Origin: Nonomuraea jiangxiensis
Lineage (GTDB): Bacteria; Actinomycetota; Actinomycetes; Streptosporangiales; Streptosporangiaceae
NCBI RefSeq assembly: GCF_900099965.1
Contig: NZ_FNDJ01000008.1
Span: forward strand, 248,001-312,000
Direction of reading: 5' to 3'
Length of the DNA: 64,000 bases
The notes below the pieces were generated by a model. It saw only the letters and a program-made list of their open reading frames with translations. It was not told the DNA's origin and searched no databases. This document shows, in pieces, positions 17,254 through 25,708 of the stretch (position 1 is its first letter; each line of letters opens with the position of its first letter). Made by a program: the position numbers and the translations under genes.

Positions 17254-18393
17254 ATGACCGACATTCAGCGGCAGACGCAGGACGCCATCGACCTGCTGGT
17301 CGAGTCCGACGCCGAACGGGGCCTGCAGGTCGCCGTCTACCACCGCGGAGAGCTGGTGGTCGACGCCGTCGCGGGCCAGGCCGACCCGGTGACCGGCCGG
17401 CCGGTCACCCCGGACACGCCGTTCCACGTCACCTCGACCGGCAAGGGGGTGACCTCCACCGTCGTCCACGTCCTCGTGGAGCGGGGCGTCCTCACGTACG
17501 ACACCCCCGTCGCCGAGCTGTGGCCGGAGTTCGGCGCGCACGGCAAGGAGCGCGTCACCGTACGCCACGTGCTCAACCACTCAGCAGGCGTGCCCGGCCT
17601 CCCCCAGGACACGACCCCGGAGGATCTGACCGACTGGAACAAGATGTGCGCGGCGCTCGCCGGCGCGACACCGTGGTGGGAACCCGGCACCAGGACCGGG
17701 TACCACGCGCAGTCGTTCGGCTACCTCGCCGGCGAGATCGTGCGCCGGGCCACCGGCCGGCCGATCTCGCAGGTGCTCCGCGACGAGGTGGCCGGGCCGC
17801 TGGGGGTCCAGGACGAGCTGTTCTTCGGCGTACCCGCCTCCGAGCTCGGCCGGCCGGCCCGCATGGAGGAGGCGGCGGGCGGCATGGAGCTGACCCCCGA
17901 CATGATCGCCGCGATGGCCGAGCAGGTGCCGTTCTTCAGGGTCGTGGACGGATGGACGGCGGCGCCGCCGGCGGCCCTGCCGACCGCGGCCTACTGCAAC
18001 CGCGAGGACGTGCTCGCCGCCGACATCCCCGCCGGTGGCGTCATGACCGCCCGAGCCGTGGCCCGCATGTACGCCGCCCTGATGGACGAGGTCGACGGCG
18101 TGCGGCTCATCTCCCCCGAGCGGCTCCGGGAGGTCACCACGGCGACGATCAGCGAGGTCGACGAGGTCACCGGCGCTCCGGCCACCCGGGGACTGGGCTA
18201 CGACATCGGCTTCCCCGGACCGCTCGACAGCCCCACCCTGTTCGGCATGGCAGGAAGCGGAGGAACCGCCGCGTACGCCGACACCGCCACCGGCACCGTC
18301 GTCGCCGTGGCCAAGAACCGCGTGACCGCCGGCGACTACAGTACGTTCCACCACGTCGGCGCACTCGTCGCCAAGGCCCTCGGCCCGCGCTGA
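17254..18393 (+). CDS. Class C beta-lactamase-like serine hydrolase
   Basis: The 379-residue product has the serine beta-lactamase/esterase pattern: HVTSTGKGVTS supplies the SxxK nucleophile motif (Ser near residue 68), GYHAQSFGYLAGEIV supplies the Tyr of the second motif, and a C-terminal FGMAGSGGTAAYAD provides the beta3-strand motif in place of KTG. There is no signal peptide, so it is probably a cytoplasmic esterase like EstB rather than an antibiotic-inactivating enzyme. It lies between the FMN reductase and the SARP regulator. Confidence 0.88.
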   Translation: MTDIQRQTQDAIDLLVESDAERGLQVAVYHRGELVVDAVAGQADPVTGRPVTPDTPFHVTSTGKGVTSTVVHVLVERGVLTYDTPVAELWPEFGAHGKERVTVRHVLNHSAGVPGLPQDTTPEDLTDWNKMCAALAGATPWWEPGTRTGYHAQSFGYLAGEIVRRATGRPISQVLRDEVAGPLGVQDELFFGVPASELGRPARMEEAAGGMELTPDMIAAMAEQVPFFRVVDGWTAAPPAALPTAAYCNREDVLAADIPAGGVMTARAVARMYAALMDEVDGVRLISPERLREVTTATISEVDEVTGAPATRGLGYDIGFPGPLDSPTLFGMAGSGGTAAYADTATGTVVAVAKNRVTAGDYSTFHHVGALVAKALGPR

Positions 18394-18427
18394 CCGGCGT
18401 GCGGCCCCACCACTCCCGAGCAGGGCC

Positions 18428-18445
18428 GCGGCGCCCGGGCGCCGC
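18428..18445. terminator. 18-base perfect palindrome between genes
   Basis: GCGGCGCC followed by its mirror forms a perfect 18-base GC palindrome 35 bases after the serine hydrolase stop and 36 bases before the SARP start. It may end the upstream transcript or be an operator for the regulator. No T-tract is present. Confidence 0.4.
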
Positions 18446-18480
18446 CCATATTGTCGCCGGGCCCCGTTATCGTGGCGGTC

Positions 18481-21400
18481 ATGCGTTTCGGGGTGCTGGG
18501 GCCACTCACGGTGTGGCGCGACGACGGCGGCTCCGTCGCGGTGCCCGGTCTCAAGGTCCGGGCCCTGCTGGCGGCCCTGCTGGTGCACCACGGCCGGCCG
18601 GTGCCCGCCGACCTGCTCATCGACCACCTGTGGGGCGACGACCCGCCGGGCAACGCGCCGGGCGCGCTGTCGGCGAAGGTCTCCTACCTGCGCCGGGCGC
18701 TGGAGGAGGCCGAGCCGGGCGGGCGGGCACTCCTCGTGTCCCCGCCGCCGGGCTACCTGCTCCGCGTCGACGCCGACACGGTGGACGCCCACCGGTTCGA
18801 GAGCCTCACCGCCGAGGCCCGCGAGACGGACGACCCCCAGGCCAGGGCCGAGCTGCTGTCCGGAGCGTTGGCCCTCTGGCGCGGCCCGGCCTACATCGAC
18901 TTCGCCGACGAGGCGTTCGCGCGCACCACGATCGCGCGCCTGGAGGAGCAGCGCCTGACCGCCTTGGAGGATTTGGCCGAAGCCCGGCTCGCCCTCGGCC
19001 TGCACGCCGAGGTCGCGGGCGAGCTCGGCGAGTTGCTGGCTCGCCACCCGCTGCGGGAGCGACCGCGCGCCCTCCACATGCTCGCCCTCTACCGGGCCGG
19101 GCGCCAGGGCGAGGCCCTGAGCAGCTACGAGGAGTCGCGCACCCATCTGGCCGAGGAGCTCGGCCTGGACCCGGGTCCCGCCCTGGCCGGGCTGCACCGG
19201 TCGATCCTGGCCCATGACCCGGGGCTCGGCGCGCCGCCCGGTCCCTCACCGGCGACCAACCTGCCCCATCCCATCACCGGCCTGATCGGCCGCGACGACG
19301 CGGTCGCCGAGGTGCGTGGGCTGCTGCGACAACACCGGCTGGTGACGCTCACCGGCTCCGGCGGGGTGGGCAAGACCCGGCTCTCCATCGATGTCGCGGC
19401 CCCGATGGACGAGACGCCGGCCGACGGCGCGTGGTTCGTCGAGCTGGGCGCGTTGCGGCCCGGCACGCCCGACGAGATGGGAGCACTCACCGACCTGGTG
19501 ATGGCCGCCCTGGACATCCACGACGGCGGCGCCGGGGCACGACAGGCTCCGGCCGACCGGCTCGTCCGGGCCCTGCGCGCCAGGCGGCTGCTGCTGGTGC
19601 TGGACAACTGCGAGCACGTGATCGAGCCGGTCGCGGAGCTCACCGGCCTCCTGCTGCGCGCCGTGCCGGGGCTGCGCGTCCTGGCGACCAGCCGGGAGCC
19701 GCTCGGTCTGCCGGGTGAGGTGGTGTGGCCCGTGCCGGCGCTGGAGGCGCCCGGCCCCGGCGACGGCACCGACCCGGCGACGGTGGCCGGGTTCAGCGCG
19801 GTGCGGCTGTTCGTCACCCGTACGACCGCCGCGGCGCGCGGGTTCGCCCTCACCCCGGACAACGCGGAGGCCGTCGCGGTGCTGTGCCGCAGGCTGGACG
19901 GCATCCCCCTGGCGCTGGAGCTGGCCGCCACCCGCGTGCGCACGCTGGGGGTGCACGGCCTGCTCGCCAGGCTCGACGACCGGTTCCGGCTGCTGACGAC
20001 AGGACACCGGGGTGCTCCGCCACGACAGCAGACGCTCATGGCGATGATCGACTGGAGCTGGCAGCTGCTGACCGAGCCCGAGCGTACGGTGCTGCGCCGC
20101 CTGGCCGTCCACGCCGACGGCTGCACCCTGGAGGCCGCCCAGGCGGTCTGCGCGGGCGACGACGTAGACCCCGACGAGGTCCTCGACATCCTGGCGCGCC
20201 TGGTGGACCGGTCCCTCGTCGTCATGTCCGAGCGCCGCGACGACGATCCCCGCTACCGGCTGCTGGAGTCGGTGGCCGTCTACTGCACCGAACGCATGCA
20301 CGAGGCCGGGGAGCTCCAGCGGATCAGGCGGCGGCACCGCTCCCACTACGCTCTCCTGGCCGAGCAGGCCGAGCCCCGGCTCTACGGTCCCGACCAGCGG
20401 CGCTGGCTGCAGCGGCTGGACGCCGAGGCGGCCAACCTTCTCGACGCGCTCAACGACGCTGCCCGGGAGGGCGAAGCCGGCCTCGCGCTGCGCCTGGCCA
20501 ACGCGCTGGCCTGGTACTGGTTCCTCCGCGGCCGGCTGGTCGAGGCGCGGCGGTCGCTCGGGACGGCGCTGAACGCCAGGGGTGAGGCTCCTCCGGCCGC
20601 TCGTGCCAGGGCCATGGCCTGGCACACCGGCATGTCGTTCCTGTCGGGCGACATCACGGACTGGCCGGCCCGTCACGAGGCGGTGCTGGACGCCTACGCA
20701 GGGGTGCCGGACGAGCCGGGACGGGCCAGGGCCGAGTGGTTCCTCGCGTTCGCCGAGATCGACCTCGGCGATGTGGCCGCCACCGGGGAGTTGATCGACC
20801 GGGCCCTCACCACGTTCCAAGCCGTCGGCGATCAGTGGGGAGTGGCGGCCGCGCTCAGCCTGCGGGCCAAACACGCGCACGTGAGGAGCGATTCCGTCGC
20901 GCTGGAGCGTGACGGCGCGCAGAGCGCGGCGCTGTTCCGCGGGCTGGGTGACCGGTGGGGGCTGCTTCAGGCCACCGAGTGGCTCGGCGCCCACGCCGTC
21001 CTGATCGGCGACTACGCGCAGGCGACCCGCCTGCACCGCGACGGGCTGCGCATGGCCGAGGAACTCGGGCTCTGGCCCGAGCTCTCCGGGCGCCTGTCCT
21101 GGCTGGGGTGGATCTCCATGGAATGCGGCGACTACCCGTCGGCGCGTGAGCACTGCGAGCGAGCACTCCGGCTCGCCACGGAGCAGGGCTCGCCCCTCGG
21201 GGCCGTGTTCGCGGAGATGGGGCTCGCCTTCGCCGCCCGCCGGGAGGGCGACCTGGACGTGGCCGAGGCCCACCTGCTGCACCTCATGGACGCCGCCCGG
21301 CACCACACCGGACCAGGCCGCCCCCTGTACGCTCCCAGCGTTCTCGCCGAACTCGGCCAGGTCGAAGAACTGCGCGGCAACCCCGAAGCGGCCATGGCCC

Positions 21401-21762
21401 GGCGCATGGAAGCCTTCGCCATCGCGCGTGACCTGAGCGCGGCCGCGGACATCGCACACGCGCTGTCCGGTCTCGCCGGCGCCTGCGCACTCGACGGCCG
21501 CCCCTACGAGGCCGCCCAACTACTCGGGGCAGCCGCGGCGGCCCGCGAGTCGATCCCGAAGGCGGTCACGCCCGCCGAGCAGGGTGACCTGGACAGGATC
21601 GTCCTCGCGACCCGTCAGGCACTCGGCCAGGAGCGATACGCCGCGGCGTTCGCCCAAGGCCGCCTGCTCAGCCCCGACGAGGCCCGCGCCCTCCTCGACC
21701 GCCCCAGGGATGCCGTGCTCGGAGCGGTACCCATGGGGAACGCGCAACCGCCAGTCACATGA
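18481..21762 (+). CDS. SARP-type transcriptional regulator (BTAD, NB-ARC, TPR)
   Basis: The 1093-residue product has the AfsR/SARP layout. Residues 1-92 are an OmpR-type winged helix (MRFGVLGPLTVW). Residues 97-245 are the bacterial transcriptional activation domain. An NB-ARC/STAND ATPase starts near residue 260, with P-loop GSGGVGKT near 292, Walker B LLLVLDNCEHV near 380, and a helical domain. From about residue 620 the sequence is helical TPR-like repeats. Such proteins activate secondary-metabolite or stress genes on ligand or nucleotide signals. No biosynthetic cluster adjoins it, so the target is unknown. The ATG at 18481 is chosen because it matches the family start exactly. Confidence 0.9.
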   Translation: MRFGVLGPLTVWRDDGGSVAVPGLKVRALLAALLVHHGRPVPADLLIDHLWGDDPPGNAPGALSAKVSYLRRALEEAEPGGRALLVSPPPGYLLRVDADTVDAHRFESLTAEARETDDPQARAELLSGALALWRGPAYIDFADEAFARTTIARLEEQRLTALEDLAEARLALGLHAEVAGELGELLARHPLRERPRALHMLALYRAGRQGEALSSYEESRTHLAEELGLDPGPALAGLHRSILAHDPGLGAPPGPSPATNLPHPITGLIGRDDAVAEVRGLLRQHRLVTLTGSGGVGKTRLSIDVAAPMDETPADGAWFVELGALRPGTPDEMGALTDLVMAALDIHDGGAGARQAPADRLVRALRARRLLLVLDNCEHVIEPVAELTGLLLRAVPGLRVLATSREPLGLPGEVVWPVPALEAPGPGDGTDPATVAGFSAVRLFVTRTTAAARGFALTPDNAEAVAVLCRRLDGIPLALELAATRVRTLGVHGLLARLDDRFRLLTTGHRGAPPRQQTLMAMIDWSWQLLTEPERTVLRRLAVHADGCTLEAAQAVCAGDDVDPDEVLDILARLVDRSLVVMSERRDDDPRYRLLESVAVYCTERMHEAGELQRIRRRHRSHYALLAEQAEPRLYGPDQRRWLQRLDAEAANLLDALNDAAREGEAGLALRLANALAWYWFLRGRLVEARRSLGTALNARGEAPPAARARAMAWHTGMSFLSGDITDWPARHEAVLDAYAGVPDEPGRARAEWFLAFAEIDLGDVAATGELIDRALTTFQAVGDQWGVAAALSLRAKHAHVRSDSVALERDGAQSAALFRGLGDRWGLLQATEWLGAHAVLIGDYAQATRLHRDGLRMAEELGLWPELSGRLSWLGWISMECGDYPSAREHCERALRLATEQGSPLGAVFAEMGLAFAARREGDLDVAEAHLLHLMDAARHHTGPGRPLYAPSVLAELGQVEELRGNPEAAMARRMEAFAIARDLSAAADIAHALSGLAGACALDGRPYEAAQLLGAAAAARESIPKAVTPAEQGDLDRIVLATRQALGQERYAAAFAQGRLLSPDEARALLDRPRDAVLGAVPMGNAQPPVT

Positions 21763-21853
21763 GTCGGGCCTACCGGGTCCATCAGGTCGCGGATCCGGCA
21801 GGCCCTCGTGGCACGCTCATTCAGCAGCCGCTGACCTGCATTATCCTTGGAAC

Positions 21854-21884
21854 GAGTCCGGCACACTGTTCCTGTGCCGGACTC
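21854..21884. terminator. Bidirectional hairpin terminator
   Basis: A perfect 12-base stem (21854-21865 with 21873-21884) and 7-base loop lies between the convergent SARP regulator and the secreted repeat protein. Confidence 0.75.
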
Positions 21885-21928
21885 AGCCCAAGAGCGCGGG
21901 CCGCGGCCTCACGGAGTTCGGCCGGTTT

Positions 21929-22798
21929 CTAGCTCTTGCTCCAGATCGACGCGATGACGCCGTCCTCGGAGCTCAGGATCTGCGGCTGGTAACCGAGTGC
22001 CTTCAGCTGGGCCGACTTGAGCGTGTACGTCACCTTGGACAGGTTCAGGTACTCCTTCAGGCCGGTCGAGCTGCCCTTGCTCCACACGGTGGTGTACAGC
22101 TTGCCGGGCTCGACGGCCATGAGGACGGGGCGCAGGCCCTGCTTCGCCTTGTCCAGCAGTTCCTTGCCGCGCTGCTCCACGGTCTGTCCGAGCGTCACCT
22201 GGACGGTGCCCGTGGCGCCGCCGGCCACCCAGACGGCCGCGTACAGGGGCTTCTCGACCGTGCCGTACACGTCCAGCGACGCGAGGCTGTAACCCGCGGC
22301 GGTGAACTCGGTGTTGACCTTCGTGAAGGTCTCCTTGCTCATGCTCAGCTGGGACTTGGCCAGCTGCGTGGTCTTCTCGAAGACCACCCCGAAGACCGCG
22401 CCCGGGCCGGAACCCGTGCCGCTGATCAGCTTGGGCTGGAAGCCCCCCGCCACCTGCTCCTGGATGCGCTTGGGCAGGTCCGTGGCCGACAGGCCCTGCA
22501 GGACGTTCACCTTGCGGGTGGCGTCCTTGATCCACAGGGTCGTGTACTGCGGGTTGGCCGCGTTCGACACGTTCAGTGCCGTGGGAACGTAGCCCTTGCC
22601 CGCCAGCTCCTTGACGCGCTGGATCAGCGCCGATCCGCTGAGCGCGTCGAGGGAGAGCCATTCCAGCGGCTGGTTCTGCACGGTCTGAGCGGTCGTGGCA
22701 GGCTGCGCCGCCATCGCCGGGGTGGCGAGGGCCAGCAGGGGCGCCGTTGCGGTCGCCACGGCCGCGGTGAGGACGGCCACCTTCTTCGCGTTCCTCAT
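21929..22798 (-). CDS. Secreted protein with bacterial tandem repeat domain (Btrd1-like)
   Basis: The 289-residue product begins with a Sec signal peptide (cleavage after AMAA, about residue 30) and is preceded by GAGGAGG, which fixes the ATG at 22798. The mature part is built of five or so units of about 50 residues, each ending in a GY-x-P or GFQPK turn followed by a strand and an xxxW-x-K/xxVW motif (for example TTLWIKDA, AAVWVAGG, TTVWSKGS, ASIWSKS). I recognise this as the Btrd1 repeat that also occurs in polyglycine hydrolases and secreted beta-lactamase-like proteins. Here no catalytic domain is attached, so a binding role is likely. Confidence 0.7.
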   Translation of the reverse strand: MRNAKKVAVLTAAVATATAPLLALATPAMAAQPATTAQTVQNQPLEWLSLDALSGSALIQRVKELAGKGYVPTALNVSNAANPQYTTLWIKDATRKVNVLQGLSATDLPKRIQEQVAGGFQPKLISGTGSGPGAVFGVVFEKTTQLAKSQLSMSKETFTKVNTEFTAAGYSLASLDVYGTVEKPLYAAVWVAGGATGTVQVTLGQTVEQRGKELLDKAKQGLRPVLMAVEPGKLYTTVWSKGSSTGLKEYLNLSKVTYTLKSAQLKALGYQPQILSSEDGVIASIWSKS

Positions 22799-22823
22799 GT
22801 TCCTCCTCAAGGAGTAAAGGTTG

Positions 22824-22835
22824 CCCCAATTGGGG
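22824..22835. promoter_or_regulatory. Perfect 12-base palindrome CCCCAATTGGGG
   Basis: The palindrome lies 25 bases upstream of the secreted repeat protein's ATG, in its 5' leader or promoter. Its AT core and GC flanks look like a dimeric repressor site. A related AATTG sequence occurs about 40 bases further out. Confidence 0.4.
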
Positions 22836-23312
22836 ACGAGACGGGACCATAACAGAGCATGAGTACGTGGCAACCAATTGTTACCGCGATCGTGACAATG
22901 CTGTGTCAAAACCCCCGACTACCAGAAGATAGGTCTGTTGGGATGGGCGGCTGCATCGTGTTGCGGCCGGTTCGACCTGGAGCGCTCCACGGTCGGATCT
23001 CCCGATTCCGCCGGCTCAGCGGAAGCGGACCCTGATCGGTGGCGGCCCGGAATCAGCCGATCCGCAAGGTGCGTGCCCTTCTCGGTCACGTACACAGTCC
23101 TTTACCTGACCGAGAGTTACCGGATCAGCAGCGGGGCAGTCGAACCTGGTCGCGCTGGGCGCGCTGGAGATCGTGGAGTAGCCCCTTTGGGGCATGGTCA
23201 GCGTCGGTCCCCTGCTGGCGGCCAGAGCCGTTCCCCCAGCTTGCAGCAGGCCGGGGAGGCTGCCGAATCAGCCTGAGCCCGCGGCCCGCCAGACCGTGAG
23301 GGGGCTTGCCAT
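22836..23312. other. 477-base gap without supported gene
   Basis: The gap lies upstream of both the secreted repeat protein and the DUF3147 pair, which diverge from it, so it holds two promoters. Frames open here have no ribosome site and no family resemblance. A short stretch ending at 23181 (SNLVALGALEIVE then stop) reads like the tail of a lost gene. Confidence 0.4.
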
Positions 23313-23654
23313 ATGAGCCAGGTGTGGTTGCTCGCGGGGCGTGGACTGCTCGGAGGCGTGCTCGTGATGGTGTTCGCCGTGATCGGGGAGATGACGACGC
23401 CCAAGCGGTTCGCCGGCATTTTCGCCGCCGCCCCGGCGGTCGCGATCGCCGGGATGACGATCACGGCGCTGCACGCAGGCAGCCACGCGCTGGAGGCGTC
23501 CGCGTTCGGCATGATGGCCGGCGCGGCGGGGATGGTGGTCTACTGTGCCTCGGCCGTCCTCCTCGTACGGCGTCTGGGAGCGTTCCTGGGTTCGCTGACG
23601 GCGCTCGTGGCGTGGGCGGCCGTCGCCGGGACGATCTGGGCGATGATCACATGA
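23313..23654 (+). CDS. DUF3147-like four-helix membrane protein, first of a pair
   Basis: The 113-residue product has four hydrophobic helices and a GEMTTPKRFAGIFAAAPAVAIAG loop resembling the DUF3147 family (small membrane proteins of unknown role). Its TGA overlaps the ATG of the next gene, which encodes a second member. Two such proteins probably form a heteromeric membrane complex (inference). Confidence 0.7.
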   Translation: MSQVWLLAGRGLLGGVLVMVFAVIGEMTTPKRFAGIFAAAPAVAIAGMTITALHAGSHALEASAFGMMAGAAGMVVYCASAVLLVRRLGAFLGSLTALVAWAAVAGTIWAMIT

Positions 23655-24052
23655 GCGAAGAGAGCCGGATCCGGCTGCGGCCTTCCAAACTCCGGGATAC
23701 CCCGGTGCGAGGACTGGCGGCGCGCTTCGCCTTCGGCGCGCTCGTGTCGGTGATCGCCGGCTTGGTGGGGCAGCACTGGGGGCCTGTCGCTGGAGGGGTC
23801 TTCCTCGCCTTCCCGGCCATCCTGGCCGCCACGCTCACCCTGATCGAGGAGGAGGAGCACCAGCGTGGTCCAGCCGCCCAGGACGCCCGCGGCGCGGTGC
23901 TCGGTGCGACGGGCATGATCGCCTTCGCCGCGTGCGTCTGGCTACTGGCCGTCCGGCTGCCCGCTCCCCTCGTTCTCGGGCTCGCGACCGTGATCTGGGC
24001 GGTGATCGCCGGCGCGCTGTACCTGGCATTCGACACCAACCGTGGCCGATGA
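23651..24052 (+). CDS. DUF3147-like membrane protein, second of a pair
   Basis: The 133-residue product starts with a basic cytoplasmic tail (SEESRIRLRPSKLRDTP) and then four helices with the loop GPVAGGVFLAFPAILAATLTLIEEEE, the equivalent of the paired protein's TPKRFAGIFAAAPAVAIAG loop. Its ATG overlaps the stop of the first gene (ATGA), so translation is coupled. Function unknown; transport is often assumed but not shown. Confidence 0.7.
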   Translation: MSEESRIRLRPSKLRDTPVRGLAARFAFGALVSVIAGLVGQHWGPVAGGVFLAFPAILAATLTLIEEEEHQRGPAAQDARGAVLGATGMIAFAACVWLLAVRLPAPLVLGLATVIWAVIAGALYLAFDTNRGR

Positions 24053-24089
24053 CCCAGCGAGCGCCGCTGTACGACCGGGAAGCGCTTGC

Positions 24090-24536
24090 TCAAGGTCCTT
24101 TGTTGTTGGCGAGGTGGGTACGCAACGCCAGCGGCGGGCGGGACGCCAGGAGGATCAGGCAGCCGATCAGCAACGTTCCCCATGCGCGACCGCCCTCGTC
24201 GACCGTGATGACGATGGTCGTGAGCACGCCGAGGCCCCACAGGGCCAGTGCGAGCGGGACGAGGGCCGGTAGCGGGCGGCGTGCCAGGCCCGTGGCCGCG
24301 GCCAGCGACAGCGCCAGGCAACTGGCCGTGGCTGTCGCGCAGGCCGCGACGAAGGGCTTCGCCGGGTCGGGCACGCCGGCGGTCGTGAAGAGGAAGACCG
24401 TGGCGGCGATCGCGCCCAGCACCAGGAACCGGATCAGGCAGAACCACAGGTACCTGCGGGTGATCGCCGGGTCCGGCGGGTGCCGCCGCGGGCGGGCCCA
24501 GGGCGACCGCGGGTGGTGTGGGGGCGGCCTGGTCAC
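24090..24536 (-). CDS. Four-helix membrane protein at the end of the ESX-like cassette
   Basis: The 148-residue product from a GTG start has a basic, proline-rich N-terminus (about 28 residues) and four transmembrane helices. No family is recognised. It lies 102 bases downstream of the long WXG100-like gene in the same direction and is probably part of the same transcript. GGAG stands 11 bases upstream of the GTG. It might anchor or assist the secreted partners, but this is inference from position. Confidence 0.6.
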   Translation of the reverse strand: MTRPPPHHPRSPWARPRRHPPDPAITRRYLWFCLIRFLVLGAIAATVFLFTTAGVPDPAKPFVAACATATASCLALSLAAATGLARRPLPALVPLALALWGLGVLTTIVITVDEGGRAWGTLLIGCLILLASRPPLALRTHLANNKGP

Positions 24537-24638
24537 CGGGCTACCGCTCCGGACGGCCCGTGCGGCTGGTGTGGGCGCGGACCGGTCACTTGACCACTGC
24601 TCCAGACGGCGGGCGTGGCTGGTGGGGGCACGGCCTGA

Positions 24639-25373
24639 TCACGAGGCGACCACCCCGGACGGCGGCCACTTGCCGCCCGCCAGATGGTCGTTGCCGTTGT
24701 TCTGCGTACGGAAGGTGCTCGCCGCGTCGGACATCTCGCTGATCGCGTACGCGGCGGCGAGGCCGACCGTGAGCAGGAGCTGCCCGATGACGCCGACGGA
24801 GTAGAGGATGGCGGGCACCGCTCCGACGATGGTGACGAAGCCGGCGATCGCGGCGACCAGCTCGCCGATGGCGACCGCCACGGCGGTGCCGAACGCGATC
24901 CAGAAGATGATCAGCGCCCACCGGCAGCTGTTCAGCGCCTTGGAGACCTCCATCACCGTGCTCGCGTACTGGCGGAGCGCCGAGCTCTGCGGGGCGGCCG
25001 GCTCCAGGACCTTCTTGTACTGCTCGGCGGCATCGCCCTTCCACTTGTTGTCCACCTGCATATAGGTCTCGGTGAGCTTGCCTGCCTGGGCACTGACACC
25101 GGCCTGGACCTTGTCGCTGAACGTGGTGGCGGCGTCGTTCAGCCGCCCCGGGTCGCCGGGGTGGGTGAAGAAGTCCACGTACTCGTTCCACAGCTTCCGG
25201 CAGGCCTCGCAGAACTTGTCCCAGGCGTCTTTGAGGGGCTGCACGGCCCAGGCCAGGAACTCGGGAACAGCGTCGAGCAACCTGTTGACCTGTTCGCGCA
25301 TGTCCTCGCATGTCGCGTCGAGCTGGTCCAGCTGACCGTCGATGTTTCTCATCAGCAGGGCGAACTCGGTCAT
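24639..25373 (-). CDS. Long WXG100-like protein with C-terminal membrane segments
   Basis: The 244-residue product has an N-terminal helical region with a cysteine pair (FCEACRKLW), then a helical hairpin whose turn is NKWKGDAAEQY, a W-x-G motif typical of type VII (ESX) secretion substrates. Residues about 150-205 are two hydrophobic, membrane-like stretches, and a polar tail follows. The layout resembles long ESX-associated proteins in which a WXG100 module is joined to another domain. It starts one base after the stop of the small partner gene, so both are co-translated. Confidence 0.65.
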   Translation of the reverse strand: MTEFALLMRNIDGQLDQLDATCEDMREQVNRLLDAVPEFLAWAVQPLKDAWDKFCEACRKLWNEYVDFFTHPGDPGRLNDAATTFSDKVQAGVSAQAGKLTETYMQVDNKWKGDAAEQYKKVLEPAAPQSSALRQYASTVMEVSKALNSCRWALIIFWIAFGTAVAVAIGELVAAIAGFVTIVGAVPAILYSVGVIGQLLLTVGLAAAYAISEMSDAASTFRTQNNGNDHLAGGKWPPSGVVAS

Positions 25374-25374
25374 G

Positions 25375-25698
25375 TCAGAAGTTCCATCCTTCCTTGACGT
25401 CGGATACCAGTTGCCGGTTCTGGGCTTCCTTGCCCTCGTACACGCGGATCACCCTGTTGAGCTTGCCTTCGACGTCCTTGAAGATCGTGTTTGCCTGCTG
25501 GGCGAGGCTGTGCAGGGTGTCGTTCAGGGTCGCGTAGGTGGTGTCCGCTTCGGCCTGTCTGCCGAGATAGCCGAACGCGCTCTGCACGCCCTTGAGCCCG
25601 GCGACGGTCTGCGCCGCGGTGTGCATCTCCGCGGCGACCTGCTGCCACGTCTCGACGTCCGCGCGCATCTCGTTGAGGCGGGTTTCCAGTTCGCTCAT
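25375..25698 (-). CDS. WXG100-size helical protein, partner of the long WXG protein
   Basis: The 107-residue product is nearly all helix, with the length and heptad pattern of a WXG100/ESAT-6-like protein. The classical W-x-G turn is replaced by a FGYLGRQ turn in the middle. In ESX systems such small proteins pair with a second one; here the long WXG100-like gene follows after one base. The upstream YbaB-like gene is ten bases away. Confidence 0.6.
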   Translation of the reverse strand: MSELETRLNEMRADVETWQQVAAEMHTAAQTVAGLKGVQSAFGYLGRQAEADTTYATLNDTLHSLAQQANTIFKDVEGKLNRVIRVYEGKEAQNRQLVSDVKEGWNF

Positions 25699-25708
25699 GT
25701 CGTCCTTG

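Noticed and set aside
17022..19217. Very long open frame overlapping the serine hydrolase and SARP genes
   Set aside because: Out of frame with recognised motifs and Arg/Gly/Pro-rich; a high-GC artefact.
21584..22852. 422-codon frame opposite the secreted repeat protein
   Set aside because: Antisense to a gene with signal peptide, ribosome site and repeats.
22938..23276. Frame in the gap before the DUF3147 pair
   Set aside because: No start signal; translation lacks any conserved motif.
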